Positions 39,640-48,148 are shown, counted from the stretch's first letter. The stretch is DNA of 64,000 bases from Deltaproteobacteria bacterium (GCA_002731275.1 PCBK01000098.1:92031-156030); one strand, 5' to 3'. The notes: generated by a model not told the origin, from the letters alone. Translations and numbers: made by a program.

Positions 39640-40992
39640 TTACTCATCCGATGTGGGTTCTTCTGGAGTGGGCTCCTCCGGCGTACCTCCTTCTTCGGGT
39701 GTTCCACCGTCTTCGGGTGTTCCACCTTCTTCGGGGGTTCCACCTTCTTCTGGCGTGCCTCCATCGCCCTCTGGAACTTCTTCAGGAAAGCTTTCCTCTG
39801 GCACTTCACCGCCATCTGACTCTGGAATTTCGCCACCATCTGAAAATTCGGCACTGAAGTCTCCAGCGTCGAACTCAGCGACAATTTCTTCGTCTGTGGT
39901 TGTTTCTTGGTTGGGTTCGGATGTACCAAGGACGCATTTACCGGCGGTACAAGTTGTTTTATTGTCGCTACAATCGCGACAATCGCGGCTTGAGGTGCAG
40001 GTTGTTTTGCAGAGCTGGACACACTGGCCTTGTACCGCAGAGCAGGCTCTTGAAGTTGCGCACCCCTCGGAGCTTTTGCAGTCATCATCTTTGGAGGCGA
40101 CACACTCTCCGGCGCCTTGGTTGAGCGTGCAGAGACCTTTGCTTTTGCACACATCGTTGCAATCGGCGCTGGTTGTGGCGAGGCAGAGTTGTCCACTTCT
40201 CGTACATTTGCCGAGATTTTTACAGTCTTGTGTCTCTGCACATTTGACCGTCGCACATACGCTACTGTCACAGATGATGGCTTGCCCGCTACAGCCGTTA
40301 CAGTCTGCGTCACTTGTACAATTGCTCTTGCAGCTTCCGCCGGATGTTCGTGTTTTGACACAGACACCATTCTCGACGAGACACTTACCCTCGACACCGC
40401 AGGTGTCACTTCCTTTACAGTCATCGTCTGTTGCGACGATGCATTTGTCACCCTGACGTGTACACGCGCCTTGTTTTTGGCAGAGGTCGCTCTCTTTGCA
40501 GACGGAGTCCGTGATGACACAGCGCTCTTTTTCGAGTAAGCATTTTCGTTCTTTTTTGCAGGTCTCTGATTGGAGGCAGTCGGCTGTTGAGCCGGCGACA
40601 CAGGTGTATGTTTTGGTGCTTAATGAGCACAGCCCTGAGACACGGCAGGCGTCCTGGCTGCTACAATAGGCTTCGGTGATTTGGACACATTCACCATTTC
40701 GTGCGAGGCAAAAGCCGCTCTGTTGGCACTGGATCGAGTCTCGACAGGTCGAAGCATTGGCGACACAGGCCGTTCCTTCCAGAGTGCAAAGTCCCAGGTT
40801 GAGGCAAAAGCGACTCTTTTTGCAATCGTCATCACTTCCGGCAACACAAGTATCACCGGAGGCTTTACACTTGCCTTCCCGTCCACAAGCCTCTGACGCC
40901 TGACAGTAAGTGTCTGTGACCTGACATGAGGCGCTGAAAAAAGGCAAAAACAACAGGGCTGTAAGATTCAACCACAACAATGTCCGCTTCAC
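39640..40992 (-). CDS. Cys-rich repeat lipoprotein, 450 residues, with TPEEGG tail
   Basis: GTG at 40992 has GGAG 6 nt upstream and begins MKRTLLW with lipobox SASC. The frame also offers a GTG at 41004 with a poorer site. The first half holds seven 40-residue Cys units homologous to those of the 256-residue lipoprotein and of the N-terminus of the 2213-residue protein. A second, different Cys region follows (SCKSNCTSDADC, CKTTCTSSRDCRDC) and looks internally duplicated. The C-terminal 75 or so residues are acidic and end in a run of TPEEGG and TPEEP repeats. In sequence this tail resembles a flexible extracellular spacer. It is flanked on both sides by the small paralogous lipoproteins. Function is unknown. 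Confidence 0.86.
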   Translation of the reverse strand: MKRTLLWLNLTALLFLPFFSASCQVTDTYCQASEACGREGKCKASGDTCVAGSDDDCKKSRFCLNLGLCTLEGTACVANASTCRDSIQCQQSGFCLARNGECVQITEAYCSSQDACRVSGLCSLSTKTYTCVAGSTADCLQSETCKKERKCLLEKERCVITDSVCKESDLCQKQGACTRQGDKCIVATDDDCKGSDTCGVEGKCLVENGVCVKTRTSGGSCKSNCTSDADCNGCSGQAIICDSSVCATVKCAETQDCKNLGKCTRSGQLCLATTSADCNDVCKSKGLCTLNQGAGECVASKDDDCKSSEGCATSRACSAVQGQCVQLCKTTCTSSRDCRDCSDNKTTCTAGKCVLGTSEPNQETTTDEEIVAEFDAGDFSAEFSDGGEIPESDGGEVPEESFPEEVPEGDGGTPEEGGTPEEGGTPEDGGTPEEGGTPEEPTPEEPTSDE

Positions 40993-41067
40993 GTCTTTCT
41001 CCACTTTCCAAACAATCGATGCTGTGACGCTTGATTTCGTTCATATGTTTCACAAAGGACCTTGGGG

Positions 41068-41712
41068 CTATTCATTGCCACTGTTGGTGCCTCCGTCGGC
41101 GGTGGTTGCTTCGCCACTGCGCGCGCGCTCATCTCGAAACAGTGAGTTGCCAATGGCGAGGGTTTGAAGGGCGATTCGGTCCGTTTGACGGCGACAATCC
41201 CTGTCGTACAGCTCCGCGACGAGCAGTCCCCCCGTTTTCCCTGTTAAATCAGCTTGCAACACAAATTCACTGTTTTTGCTGGAGATCTCTCCAAACAAAC
41301 AGGATGTATTAAACTGTTGACAACGTTTATGCTTTTCCGTCGTAAAGTCGCTGAAGTCTTGTGCGACTTCTTTTCCGCTGAAATAAAACAATCGGATGGA
41401 GTTGGCGTTGGCGTACTGCATCTCAAAGAATACACAGCGAGTGCGTGGTGAGCCCGAGACTTGCGCGACGATCAAGAGCGGGACCTGCCCTGTACCGAAG
41501 CCTTGCTGGCGAAATGCAGTCAAGATCAACTTTGGCTCGCCTGTCGGTTGTATGGTGTCCGAACAACCTGTTGTCGAGATGCTGCTGATCGTGACGAGCC
41601 CCAAAAGCACAAAGAAGCCCAAAAGTCCCTTGAATAAGCGAACCCTTGTGTGTCCCTGTGTGGGAGCTTGTTCTATATGAGGAGGGGTTGTGTTTGTGGA
41701 TTGAACTGTCAC
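41068..41712 (-). CDS. small lipoprotein, first gene of the Cys-rich cluster
   Basis: ATG at 41727 lacks a ribosome-binding site, while GTG at 41712 has GGAG 9 nt upstream, so GTG was preferred (214 residues). The choice is uncertain. A polar N-terminal stretch precedes a hydrophobic segment ending in lipobox STTGC. The core shares four Cys and several strand motifs with the 242-residue lipoprotein at 38820-39548 (ILTAF, RTRCVFFEMQ, CQQFNTSC). The C-terminus ends in ATTADGGTNSGNE, again resembling the DGG or DAG endings of two other members. It is the most upstream gene of the minus-strand run, so its promoter should lie in 41713-42275. No known domain was recognised. Confidence 0.82.
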   Translation of the reverse strand: MTVQSTNTTPPHIEQAPTQGHTRVRLFKGLLGFFVLLGLVTISSISTTGCSDTIQPTGEPKLILTAFRQQGFGTGQVPLLIVAQVSGSPRTRCVFFEMQYANANSIRLFYFSGKEVAQDFSDFTTEKHKRCQQFNTSCLFGEISSKNSEFVLQADLTGKTGGLLVAELYDRDCRRQTDRIALQTLAIGNSLFRDERARSGEATTADGGTNSGNE

Positions 41713-42275
41713 CCTGTCGAACTCCATCGCGTAATCGAGACATCAAATTGATGCTCGTTTGATCCTGCTTCTATGTGCGAACACACTGCTCTATTTGACA
41801 CTTTTTGCACAAAGGTGCCCTGCTCAAAACGGCTATCCATTTAGTGAGGTGTATGAACGACTCGTCCATGAGTTGTTTCGTATGATGGTCTTGGTAGATT
41901 CGCACAGATAAAAAACTCCTGTCAAGTCTTCTTTTCAGCCCTATTGACCCGAAAGAGGGCGAGCACATGCGGGTATACGCTAGATCTCCGGCTCTTTCGA
42001 GACAACTTTGTTTTTCGACACATACGATGCATGTCGAATGTGTTCTCTATTTTGCACATTTTTTTTTGGCTTTTGTGTGACGCAAGTTGGTTGTCTCCAT
42101 CCAAACGGAGACAAAGGGCTTGTTTTTCTTGCATTCTCTGGGATTTCCTCTATGGTGAGGCCCCTGCTTCCATCTGAAGTGCCCAAATTGGAATGGAAAG
42201 TTGCGCGCTCATGTTAGATTCTGTGGAGCCTGTGTGAAAAGGCGACTACACTTCCCATCGCGGACGAGGAGATCG
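41713..42275. other. divergent intergenic region between the Cys-rich cluster and a membrane protein gene
   Basis: About 560 nt with no convincing gene. It must contain the promoters for both flanking genes. A TTGACA hexamer lies on the minus strand at 41920-41925 without a good -10 partner, and another on the plus strand at 41795-41800, also without one. An inverted repeat is at 42091-42114 (listed separately). T-rich tracts lie around 42045-42075. Confidence 0.6.
42091..42114. promoter_or_regulatory. perfect 8-bp inverted repeat upstream of the 42276 gene
   Basis: TTGTCTCC at 42091-42098 pairs with GGAGACAA at 42107-42114 across an 8-nt gap. The position, 160-185 nt upstream of the membrane protein start, fits an operator or a leader hairpin. 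A T-rich run follows about 6 nt later, so a weak terminator is also possible. Confidence 0.4.
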
Positions 42276-44144
42276 ATGTTGATGAAAAAACAATGGATGA
42301 CATGCATATTGGTGTGTCTGGGGTTTCTTTTGCCCCAGACAGCATTCGCGACAAATGTTTCCTCGGTAGGGTTTCGCGTGAAGCCTTACAAGGAGTCGAT
42401 GCAACATTGCCGCAAGATCACACAAGAGAGTCTTCGCAAGGAGCTTTTGAAGATCAGCCAAGGGGCTTTTGAAAAGAATCAGGTGGAATTTCAAAAGCTC
42501 GTCGATAAGCAGTGGTCTGCGATGAAGCTCGATGACGTGCTCGACAAGGTCGTCAAACAGGCTGCCAAAAAAGTCCACGATGAGACTGGGTACTTCGGCC
42601 GGATCCAGTCGAGCTTCTCAAAAACAAAGGCCAAAGTCATGGCTGAGAAGATGGCACGTTATGCGTTCCAAAGTCCTGCTTTTAAAGGTGCCATGAAGAA
42701 ACTCTCCCACAACATCGCTGGGCAGCTCAACGATGTCATCCACGAAAAAGCCAAGCTCTCCATCAATCGCTCCATTGAGTGTATCAACCAATTTTTGAAG
42801 TCCAAATACAACGACGTGATCAAAGAGATCTTTCGTTCACAGCTCGCGTCTTCATTTTCTCGGCAAGCAGGCTCTCAAGATAAACTGTACGCGCTCCCTT
42901 CGATCGTCGCGCAGCGCTCGAAGGGGTTGCTCGGTGTAGGGATCATCGTGACACATCAGATTGTGCGCCTTGTGGCACGCCGTATTGCCCGGCGAATTGC
43001 CTCTCGTATCGCGCGCAGTATCGGGATGAAGATCGCGACTCGCATTGGGACCAAGCTGATCCCGTGGGTTGGTTGGGGATTGTTGGTCTGGGATGTTTGG
43101 GATATCGCAAAGGCCAAAGGTTCGATCCCCACCATCGCCAAATCCCTCAAGAGTGAACGTGTCCGCACACGGATCAAAGGTGAACTGACCAAGTCGATCA
43201 AGGAATCCTTTGAGTCCAATTACCGCACCATTGTCAGGCAGGTCTCGGACTCGATTTACGGTGTGTGGATCGGATTTCAAAAGAAGTTTCGCAATGTCCT
43301 GATGCTCGCCGACAAAAACGAATCCTTTCGCCACTCCCTCAAAAGCATCAAGAAGACCAAACAACTCTTTTATGTCGTAAGGCTCTACTCTCTCCTCGGT
43401 GAGAAGGGGATGGTGACGCTTGCCAAGAGTGGTCGTTTGATCGAGCTTGTCGAGAATCCTTTCCGCGATGAGCTCGTCGCGTTGCTTCGCTACAAGCCCG
43501 ATATCAACTTCGCGCTTGGCTGGTACCAGCTCGCTGGTATGCGTCTGAAGAAGGTCGTTCAATTTGAGATGTACAAACACAAGCAACCTGATGAGTTGCC
43601 TCGCAAAACACTCGATGTATTGTTGAGCCTCTCAAGTCCCGCTGATGTCAGCAAGTTGCTCTTGTTGAGTAACCCCGAGATCGACCAGTTTGGGCGGATG
43701 AGCAAGGTCAACCGTCGCCGACTGATCAAAAAGCTCAGCCCCAGTCAGTTGATGTTGACCTCTCGCTACATGAAAGATATCAAAGGTGAAAAAAGAAATC
43801 AGTTGCTACGTGCGTTGATGATACCTCCCTCAAAAGCGCTGTCTATCCTCGAAAAGCCAGAAGTCTCCGCTCTGATCCAGGGACAAGCTGATAAACTCTC
43901 GCTGATCCGCTTTTTTCTCGCGACACGCTCTTTTCAAGATCTCCAGTCCATACGTGACTTGCCCACACAGGCGTATTTTCTCAAGTACGGACGGGTCGCG
44001 TATTACTTCATCCTCGCGCTCCTCATCTTCTTGTTGCCGCTGCTTATTATTATTGGTACATGGAGCTTTCGCTTGAGCTTCGGCGCGTACAGGATCTTTT
44101 TTAAGGCGCTGTTCCCCGGTGGACGTAAAAAGCCAAACGCGTAG
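42276..44144 (+). CDS. hypothetical secreted/membrane protein with Arg-rich amphipathic segment
   Basis: The frame opens at 42201. The real start is ATG 42276 (AGGAG 4 nt upstream) or ATG 42282 (10 nt), each leading into a signal peptide that ends in TAFA, for about 620 residues. The first 200 mature residues are Lys/Gln-rich and look helical. A hydrophobic, Arg-punctuated stretch follows at about 223-272, including RRIARRIASRIARSIG and then WVGWGLLVWDVWD. This looks like paired membrane-inserted helices of the kind seen in glycine-zipper or holin-like segments. After a long helical region comes one strong TM segment at about 577-605 and a short basic tail. No family was recognised. It is followed 40 nt later by the YbjQ-like gene. 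Confidence 0.75.
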   Translation: MLMKKQWMTCILVCLGFLLPQTAFATNVSSVGFRVKPYKESMQHCRKITQESLRKELLKISQGAFEKNQVEFQKLVDKQWSAMKLDDVLDKVVKQAAKKVHDETGYFGRIQSSFSKTKAKVMAEKMARYAFQSPAFKGAMKKLSHNIAGQLNDVIHEKAKLSINRSIECINQFLKSKYNDVIKEIFRSQLASSFSRQAGSQDKLYALPSIVAQRSKGLLGVGIIVTHQIVRLVARRIARRIASRIARSIGMKIATRIGTKLIPWVGWGLLVWDVWDIAKAKGSIPTIAKSLKSERVRTRIKGELTKSIKESFESNYRTIVRQVSDSIYGVWIGFQKKFRNVLMLADKNESFRHSLKSIKKTKQLFYVVRLYSLLGEKGMVTLAKSGRLIELVENPFRDELVALLRYKPDINFALGWYQLAGMRLKKVVQFEMYKHKQPDELPRKTLDVLLSLSSPADVSKLLLLSNPEIDQFGRMSKVNRRRLIKKLSPSQLMLTSRYMKDIKGEKRNQLLRALMIPPSKALSILEKPEVSALIQGQADKLSLIRFFLATRSFQDLQSIRDLPTQAYFLKYGRVAYYFILALLIFLLPLLIIIGTWSFRLSFGAYRIFFKALFPGGRKKPNA

Positions 44145-44184
44145 GATAGATTGTCAACGAAAACCAACTGTGTGAGGAGAGCGC

Positions 44185-44496
44185 ATGATTGTCACCACCA
44201 TTGAACAAATCCCCGGCAAGTCGATCGAGTTGGGTGGACCTCTTGTCGTCTCTGTCGTTCGTGCTGCCAATGTTGTTAGCGACATTCGAGAGAATATTCG
44301 CAATCTCGTAGGAGGGCGGATGGGGCACTATGAAAAATTGCTCCAACAGGCGACAGAAGAAGCGATCGAGACGTTAAAGGCGAAAGCCGAGGAGAACGGA
44401 TACGATGGTGTCATCGGGATGCGTATCGCGCACCCCACCGTTGTCGAAGGGGGCGTCGAGTTGATCGTATACGGAAGTGGATTTCGCTGGAGCTGA
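44185..44496 (+). CDS. YbjQ-family (UPF0145) protein
   Basis: A 103-residue cytoplasmic protein covering the whole YbjQ/UPF0145 domain. It has an N-terminal VTTIEQIPG strand, the conserved [17 protein letters not shown] segment, an [19 protein letters not shown] helix and a VIGMRI strand. Members form pentameric rings resembling dodecin-type folds; a heavy-metal-binding role was proposed but is not well established. GAGGAG lies 5 nt before ATG. The gene may share a transcript with the upstream membrane protein gene (40 nt) and with the CoA-transferase gene 52 nt downstream, although nothing links their functions. Confidence 0.9.
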   Translation: MIVTTIEQIPGKSIELGGPLVVSVVRAANVVSDIRENIRNLVGGRMGHYEKLLQQATEEAIETLKAKAEENGYDGVIGMRIAHPTVVEGGVELIVYGSGFRWS

Positions 44497-44548
44497 GGAA
44501 GGTCTGCTTTGCAGATAACAGATCTCATGAACGGGAGGTGAAGGGGAT

Positions 44549-45727
44549 TTGGAGACACAAGCACCCTTGAATGGATTGGTTGTCTTGGATCTGACACGTG
44601 TGTTGGCCGGGCCGTATTGTACGATGCTCTTGGCTGAGCTCGGCGCACGTGTGATCAAGATTGAGCGTCCTGGCGTCGGTGACGACTCTCGTCAATTTGG
44701 CCCATTTATGGGAGGAAAATCGGCCTATTTTATGTCTTTAAACCGCGAGAAAGAGAGCATCGCGCTCGATCTGAAAGACCAGGAAGATCGGTCTTTATTC
44801 GATGGTTTGTTGGCGCAGGCTGATGTCTTGGTCGAGAATTATGCGCCTGGTGTAATGGAGAGATTGGGATATGGTTGGGATGTCCTTCATCGACGTTATC
44901 CTCGCCTCGTCATGGCGTCTATCTCTGGCTTTGGTCAGACTGGACCGTATGCTTCGTATCCTGCCTATGATCTGATCGTGCAAGGGATGGGGGGTGTGAT
45001 GAGCATTACAGGTCATCCCGACCAACCTCCAACACGCGTTGGGACTTCTGTTGGCGATATTACCGCAGCGTTATTTGCGGCCAATGGTATCCAAGCTGCC
45101 TTGCTCAAGAGAACACAGACCCAAAAAGGTAGCCGGGTGGATGTCAGTATGCTCGACTGTCAGGTCGCGCTGTTGGAGAACGCCATCGCGAGATGTCTCT
45201 CCACTGGACAGGCTCCAACGCCGCTTGGGGCGCGTCACCCTTCGATTACTCCATTCGATACATTCCGCTCATCTGACGGCTATCTGACGATCGCCGCTGG
45301 TAACGATGATTTATTCGCTCGCCTATGTGAAGTGCTCGATTTATCTGCGGTTGCATCGATGGATATGTATGCGACCAACGAGGCGCGGACCAAACACGTC
45401 GACTCGCTGAAAGCGTTGATGGAAGCGAAGCTGGTTCAGAAGACAACTGAAGAGTGGGTTGATTTGCTGCGAGCGGCAGGCATCCCAGCTGGTCCAATAC
45501 AGGATGTCAAAGAGGTCCTTCAGGATCCACAGATTGCAGCGAGAGGGATGCTCGTGACGGCTGATGATCCCGAAGCTGGTGAGATCACAATGCCAGGAAA
45601 TCCCATTCAGTTAAACGATGTGCCTACAAGTTCACAGAGGCGACCAGCGCCGACGCTGGACGGTGATCGATCACGTATTCTCAAGGATTTTGGTCTCAGT
45701 GAGCCGACAAAAAGTCGAGGATCGTGA
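44549..45727 (+). CDS. class III (CaiB/BaiF) CoA-transferase
   Basis: A 392-residue member of the family III CoA-transferases, which move CoA between carboxylic acids through an aspartyl-CoA intermediate. It has the typical opening LDLTRVLAGPYCTMLLAELGA, the RVGTSVGDITAAL segment with catalytic Asp170 (equivalent to Asp169 of formyl-CoA transferase) and the C-terminal VLQDPQIAARGML and PGNPI motifs. The full family length is present. The start is TTG at 44549, because an upstream ATG at 44527 stops after four codons; GGGAGG lies 10 nt before the TTG. The substrate cannot be read from the sequence. Its 3' end overlaps the convergent alpha/beta hydrolase gene by 32 nt. Confidence 0.93.
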   Translation: METQAPLNGLVVLDLTRVLAGPYCTMLLAELGARVIKIERPGVGDDSRQFGPFMGGKSAYFMSLNREKESIALDLKDQEDRSLFDGLLAQADVLVENYAPGVMERLGYGWDVLHRRYPRLVMASISGFGQTGPYASYPAYDLIVQGMGGVMSITGHPDQPPTRVGTSVGDITAALFAANGIQAALLKRTQTQKGSRVDVSMLDCQVALLENAIARCLSTGQAPTPLGARHPSITPFDTFRSSDGYLTIAAGNDDLFARLCEVLDLSAVASMDMYATNEARTKHVDSLKALMEAKLVQKTTEEWVDLLRAAGIPAGPIQDVKEVLQDPQIAARGMLVTADDPEAGEITMPGNPIQLNDVPTSSQRRPAPTLDGDRSRILKDFGLSEPTKSRGS

Positions 45728-46502
45728 TGTGTGAGCGGGGATCTTCCATCATGAAGAGATGACCGCCATCAAACCATTCAAGGGTCGCGTGTGGGATACT
45801 TTGTGCGAGGGTTTGGAGGTTCGCTGGGGGAGATATTTGGTCGTAGCGACCGCCACAAACGAGCGTTGGACATGTCATCTTATGAAGTCTGTCGTGTGTG
45901 TCATGTGTCGCGCGTGCTTCGAGCTGGTGAAAAAAGCCACGTTGGTAAACTGGATCATCCCACCCTCGACGGAAGGACGCGAGGAGCCTCTCATAACGCC
46001 TCTGATAACGCCTCGGATAGGCTTTGATCCAGTCGTCAGTGATGCGCGAGTCGTACAGGGGGAGGAGGGCGTCTGTCAGCGCTTCTGGGGAGGTCATGGG
46101 TAATTGATGAATGGGGTAGGATGGGGTGCCTGTCCCTCCACTCGATGTGCACGCGAGGACGAGCGCATCAACGCGCTCGGGCGCTCGGATGGCGACCTCT
46201 TGCGCGACCATACCACCGAAAGAAATACCCAGCAGGCGACAGGATGACCAGCCCACAAAGTCGAGCAGTTGAAGCGCATCCTCTGCATATTCTTGCATCG
46301 TATAGGGACGATCGGGTTTGCTCGACTGGCCCATGCCACGTTGATCATAGAGGAGGACATCGAAGTCTTGTGCGATGGGACTCATGAAGAAGTTGGTTGG
46401 CGCGCGAAGATCGCTCCTTGTCCCCATAATCGCGAGCAGTGGCGGCCCCTGTCCTTTTCGTTCGTAGTAAATATCGATGTCGTTGATGTGGGCGATAGGC
46501 AT
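45696..46502 (-). CDS. alpha/beta-hydrolase-fold hydrolase
   Basis: A 268-residue alpha/beta hydrolase. The triad is visible: nucleophile Ser94 in GISFGG, Asp221 in GRYDQISPP and His248 in GGHLFMMEDP. An oxyanion-hole region is present near LLAIMGTRSD and the typical YDQRGMGQS strand-turn follows. ATG at 46502 (MPIAHIND) was chosen over 46544 because the latter adds residues before the first conserved strand and overlaps the preceding gene; the Shine-Dalgarno site is weak. The family includes esterases, lactonases and C-C bond hydrolases, and the substrate is unknown. It lies 11 nt downstream of the cyclic-nucleotide-domain gene, so the two are probably cotranscribed. Confidence 0.92.
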   Translation of the reverse strand: MPIAHINDIDIYYERKGQGPPLLAIMGTRSDLRAPTNFFMSPIAQDFDVLLYDQRGMGQSSKPDRPYTMQEYAEDALQLLDFVGWSSCRLLGISFGGMVAQEVAIRAPERVDALVLACTSSGGTGTPSYPIHQLPMTSPEALTDALLPLYDSRITDDWIKAYPRRYQRRYERLLASFRRGWDDPVYQRGFFHQLEARATHDTHDRLHKMTCPTLVCGGRYDQISPPANLQTLAQSIPHATLEWFDGGHLFMMEDPRSHITILDFLSAH

Positions 46503-46513
46503 GAATTGTTCTT

Positions 46514-47824
46514 TTAAATATCGAGTTCTTGGGTGTTGTACCACGAGAAGTCAGTCTCATGATGGGCCATTTGGACAGGGATGAGGAGGTCGGTCAACTC
46601 GCGCTTCCTCACCTGCATGAGGTGAGCGAGTTCACTCTCAAGGCTGGGGATCTGTGTGCGCCAGTGGTGGTACTCTTTGGGTGGCATGTGGAGCAGCAGA
46701 CCACCTTCCGGCATCCAAACGGAGGCGGATGTTGGATTGCCTGTGAGGAGGGATATCTCGCCAAAAGTGTCCCCTTCGTGTAGATCTGCGACGCGCACAC
46801 GGCGTCCATCATCTGTGTGGCTAAAGACGACAGCTTCGCCATGTAGGACGATAAATAGACCTGGCGCTGAGACGCCTTGTGGGAAAATCTCCGCATCAAG
46901 CTCCACAGAGCGGATGTGAAAGGCGTGCAGTAGTTGTTCTCTTTGCGACACGCTTTGGAAGAGTTGACTTGTGCGCAAGAGGTTGCTGAGTTGCCGATGC
47001 TCGATGAGACGGCGTATTTGTTGAATCAACTCAGGGTGCTGGTGGGTGAGCTGGGCGAGGACATCTGCGGACATCTTCCACGCGAGGGCAGCTCCTTTTG
47101 TACGGACTGTCGCACGCCTCGGTGTGCTTGTGAGCAAAGACATCTCGCCGATCAGAGATGGAGCGGGCACTGTCGCGAGATGAAGATCTGATTGTCCTGT
47201 GCGGTGTTGAATGACTTCGACGGAGCCATGAGAGAGTAGGTACATCGCCTGTTCTTTTTCACCTTGTTGGACAAGCGCTTGTTGGGCTCTGAGTTGAACA
47301 GGTTCTAGGGACGAGGCGAGCGCAACGAAGGCTCTCTGGTGAAGCGCGCCAAAGATCGGCAGTGTAGGAAAAGTTGTCTCCCAGGGTTTTCCCATCCCTG
47401 CGGTCGTGGTCCCGACTTTGATCGCGAGTCTTCGTAATTCTTGTGGGTTTTTGGGCAGGGTTGGAGGAGGGGAGAAGGGAGGGACACGCTCTTCTGGCGT
47501 GTTCGGCGTTCGATCTTTCGCAAATAACGACGCGAGATGGAGCAACATCTCCTGTTGGCGTTCTTCGGGTAAGTGCATCCTTGTGAGCGTAAAGCTGTTG
47601 AAAAAATCACCTCTTGAGGCTGCCAGTTTGACCGCCGCGAGCCAAACGAGTTCAGCATCGAGCATATTCAGCCGTTCCATCTCTACTGCGAGAGATGCGC
47701 GGTGGTTGATCGAACCAGGTTGTGCGAGGACGAGTTGGATTTTTTGTTCGAGAGACACGTCACACCTTGTTTGTGGTACGAGGTTTTTGCAGGTGATCTT
47801 GCGAAGACTCGCATAAGCATACAT
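46514..47824 (-). CDS. protein with two cyclic-nucleotide-binding domains
   Basis: A 436-residue cytoplasmic protein. A helical N-terminal region (about 25-160) with a Pro-rich loop precedes two cNMP-binding domains of the CAP/PKA-R type. The first (about 165-285) has the phosphate-binding cassette IGEMSLLTSTPRRATV with both the canonical Glu and Arg. The second (about 292-410) reads FGEISLLTGNPTSASV, with Thr where Arg is expected, so it may bind a nucleotide weakly or not at all. There is no DNA-binding helix-turn-helix or catalytic domain. The start could instead be GTG at 47758, which has AAGGTG upstream and gives 414 residues. It may act as a cAMP or cGMP sensor on an unknown partner; the downstream hydrolase is a candidate by position only. 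Confidence 0.88.
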   Translation of the reverse strand: MYAYASLRKITCKNLVPQTRCDVSLEQKIQLVLAQPGSINHRASLAVEMERLNMLDAELVWLAAVKLAASRGDFFNSFTLTRMHLPEERQQEMLLHLASLFAKDRTPNTPEERVPPFSPPPTLPKNPQELRRLAIKVGTTTAGMGKPWETTFPTLPIFGALHQRAFVALASSLEPVQLRAQQALVQQGEKEQAMYLLSHGSVEVIQHRTGQSDLHLATVPAPSLIGEMSLLTSTPRRATVRTKGAALAWKMSADVLAQLTHQHPELIQQIRRLIEHRQLSNLLRTSQLFQSVSQREQLLHAFHIRSVELDAEIFPQGVSAPGLFIVLHGEAVVFSHTDDGRRVRVADLHEGDTFGEISLLTGNPTSASVWMPEGGLLLHMPPKEYHHWRTQIPSLESELAHLMQVRKRELTDLLIPVQMAHHETDFSWYNTQELDI

Positions 47825-48148
47825 CTTTCTTAATGTGTTGGCAAAGGTCTAAGGCCGTTGGACGCAAAAAAGCGTGCGTGTCTTTTTCCTGTATGCTTTT
47901 TCTTTGCAGTCGCCTTACATCCTGCGACCTTGGCAAGGAGCGTGTCACCTGCTCCCTGTGTCTGTGATATGAGGAGTGTGGATTCCTCGCACTCATCAGG
48001 GTTTTGTTGTATATGAGGTTGTGATAAGGTGGGGGAGTTCTTTGTACCGAGCTCCCTCAAAAGTAACAAATTATACGTGTTTGTCTCGGAAGAGATGGTG
48101 AGTCATATTGCTCTTCTTGGGCTGGACGCGTTGTGTGGATAGGTCAAT
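47825..48148. other. divergent intergenic region upstream of the cNMP-domain and DedA genes
   Basis: About 324 nt without a gene. It contains a short hairpin GGAGC...GCTCC at 47937-47955 and a longer one at 48031-48058. In the longer one GGGGGAGTTC pairs with GAGCTCCCTC, including two G-U pairs, across an 8-nt loop about 90 nt before the DedA start. No T-run follows, so these are more likely leader structures or operators than terminators. Confidence 0.5.

Noticed and set aside
39549..40601. N-terminal extension of the small lipoprotein frame through the neighbouring gene
   Set aside because: This portion is an alternative frame of the 450-residue Cys-rich gene. The lipobox signal peptide and AAAGGA site place the true start at 39548.
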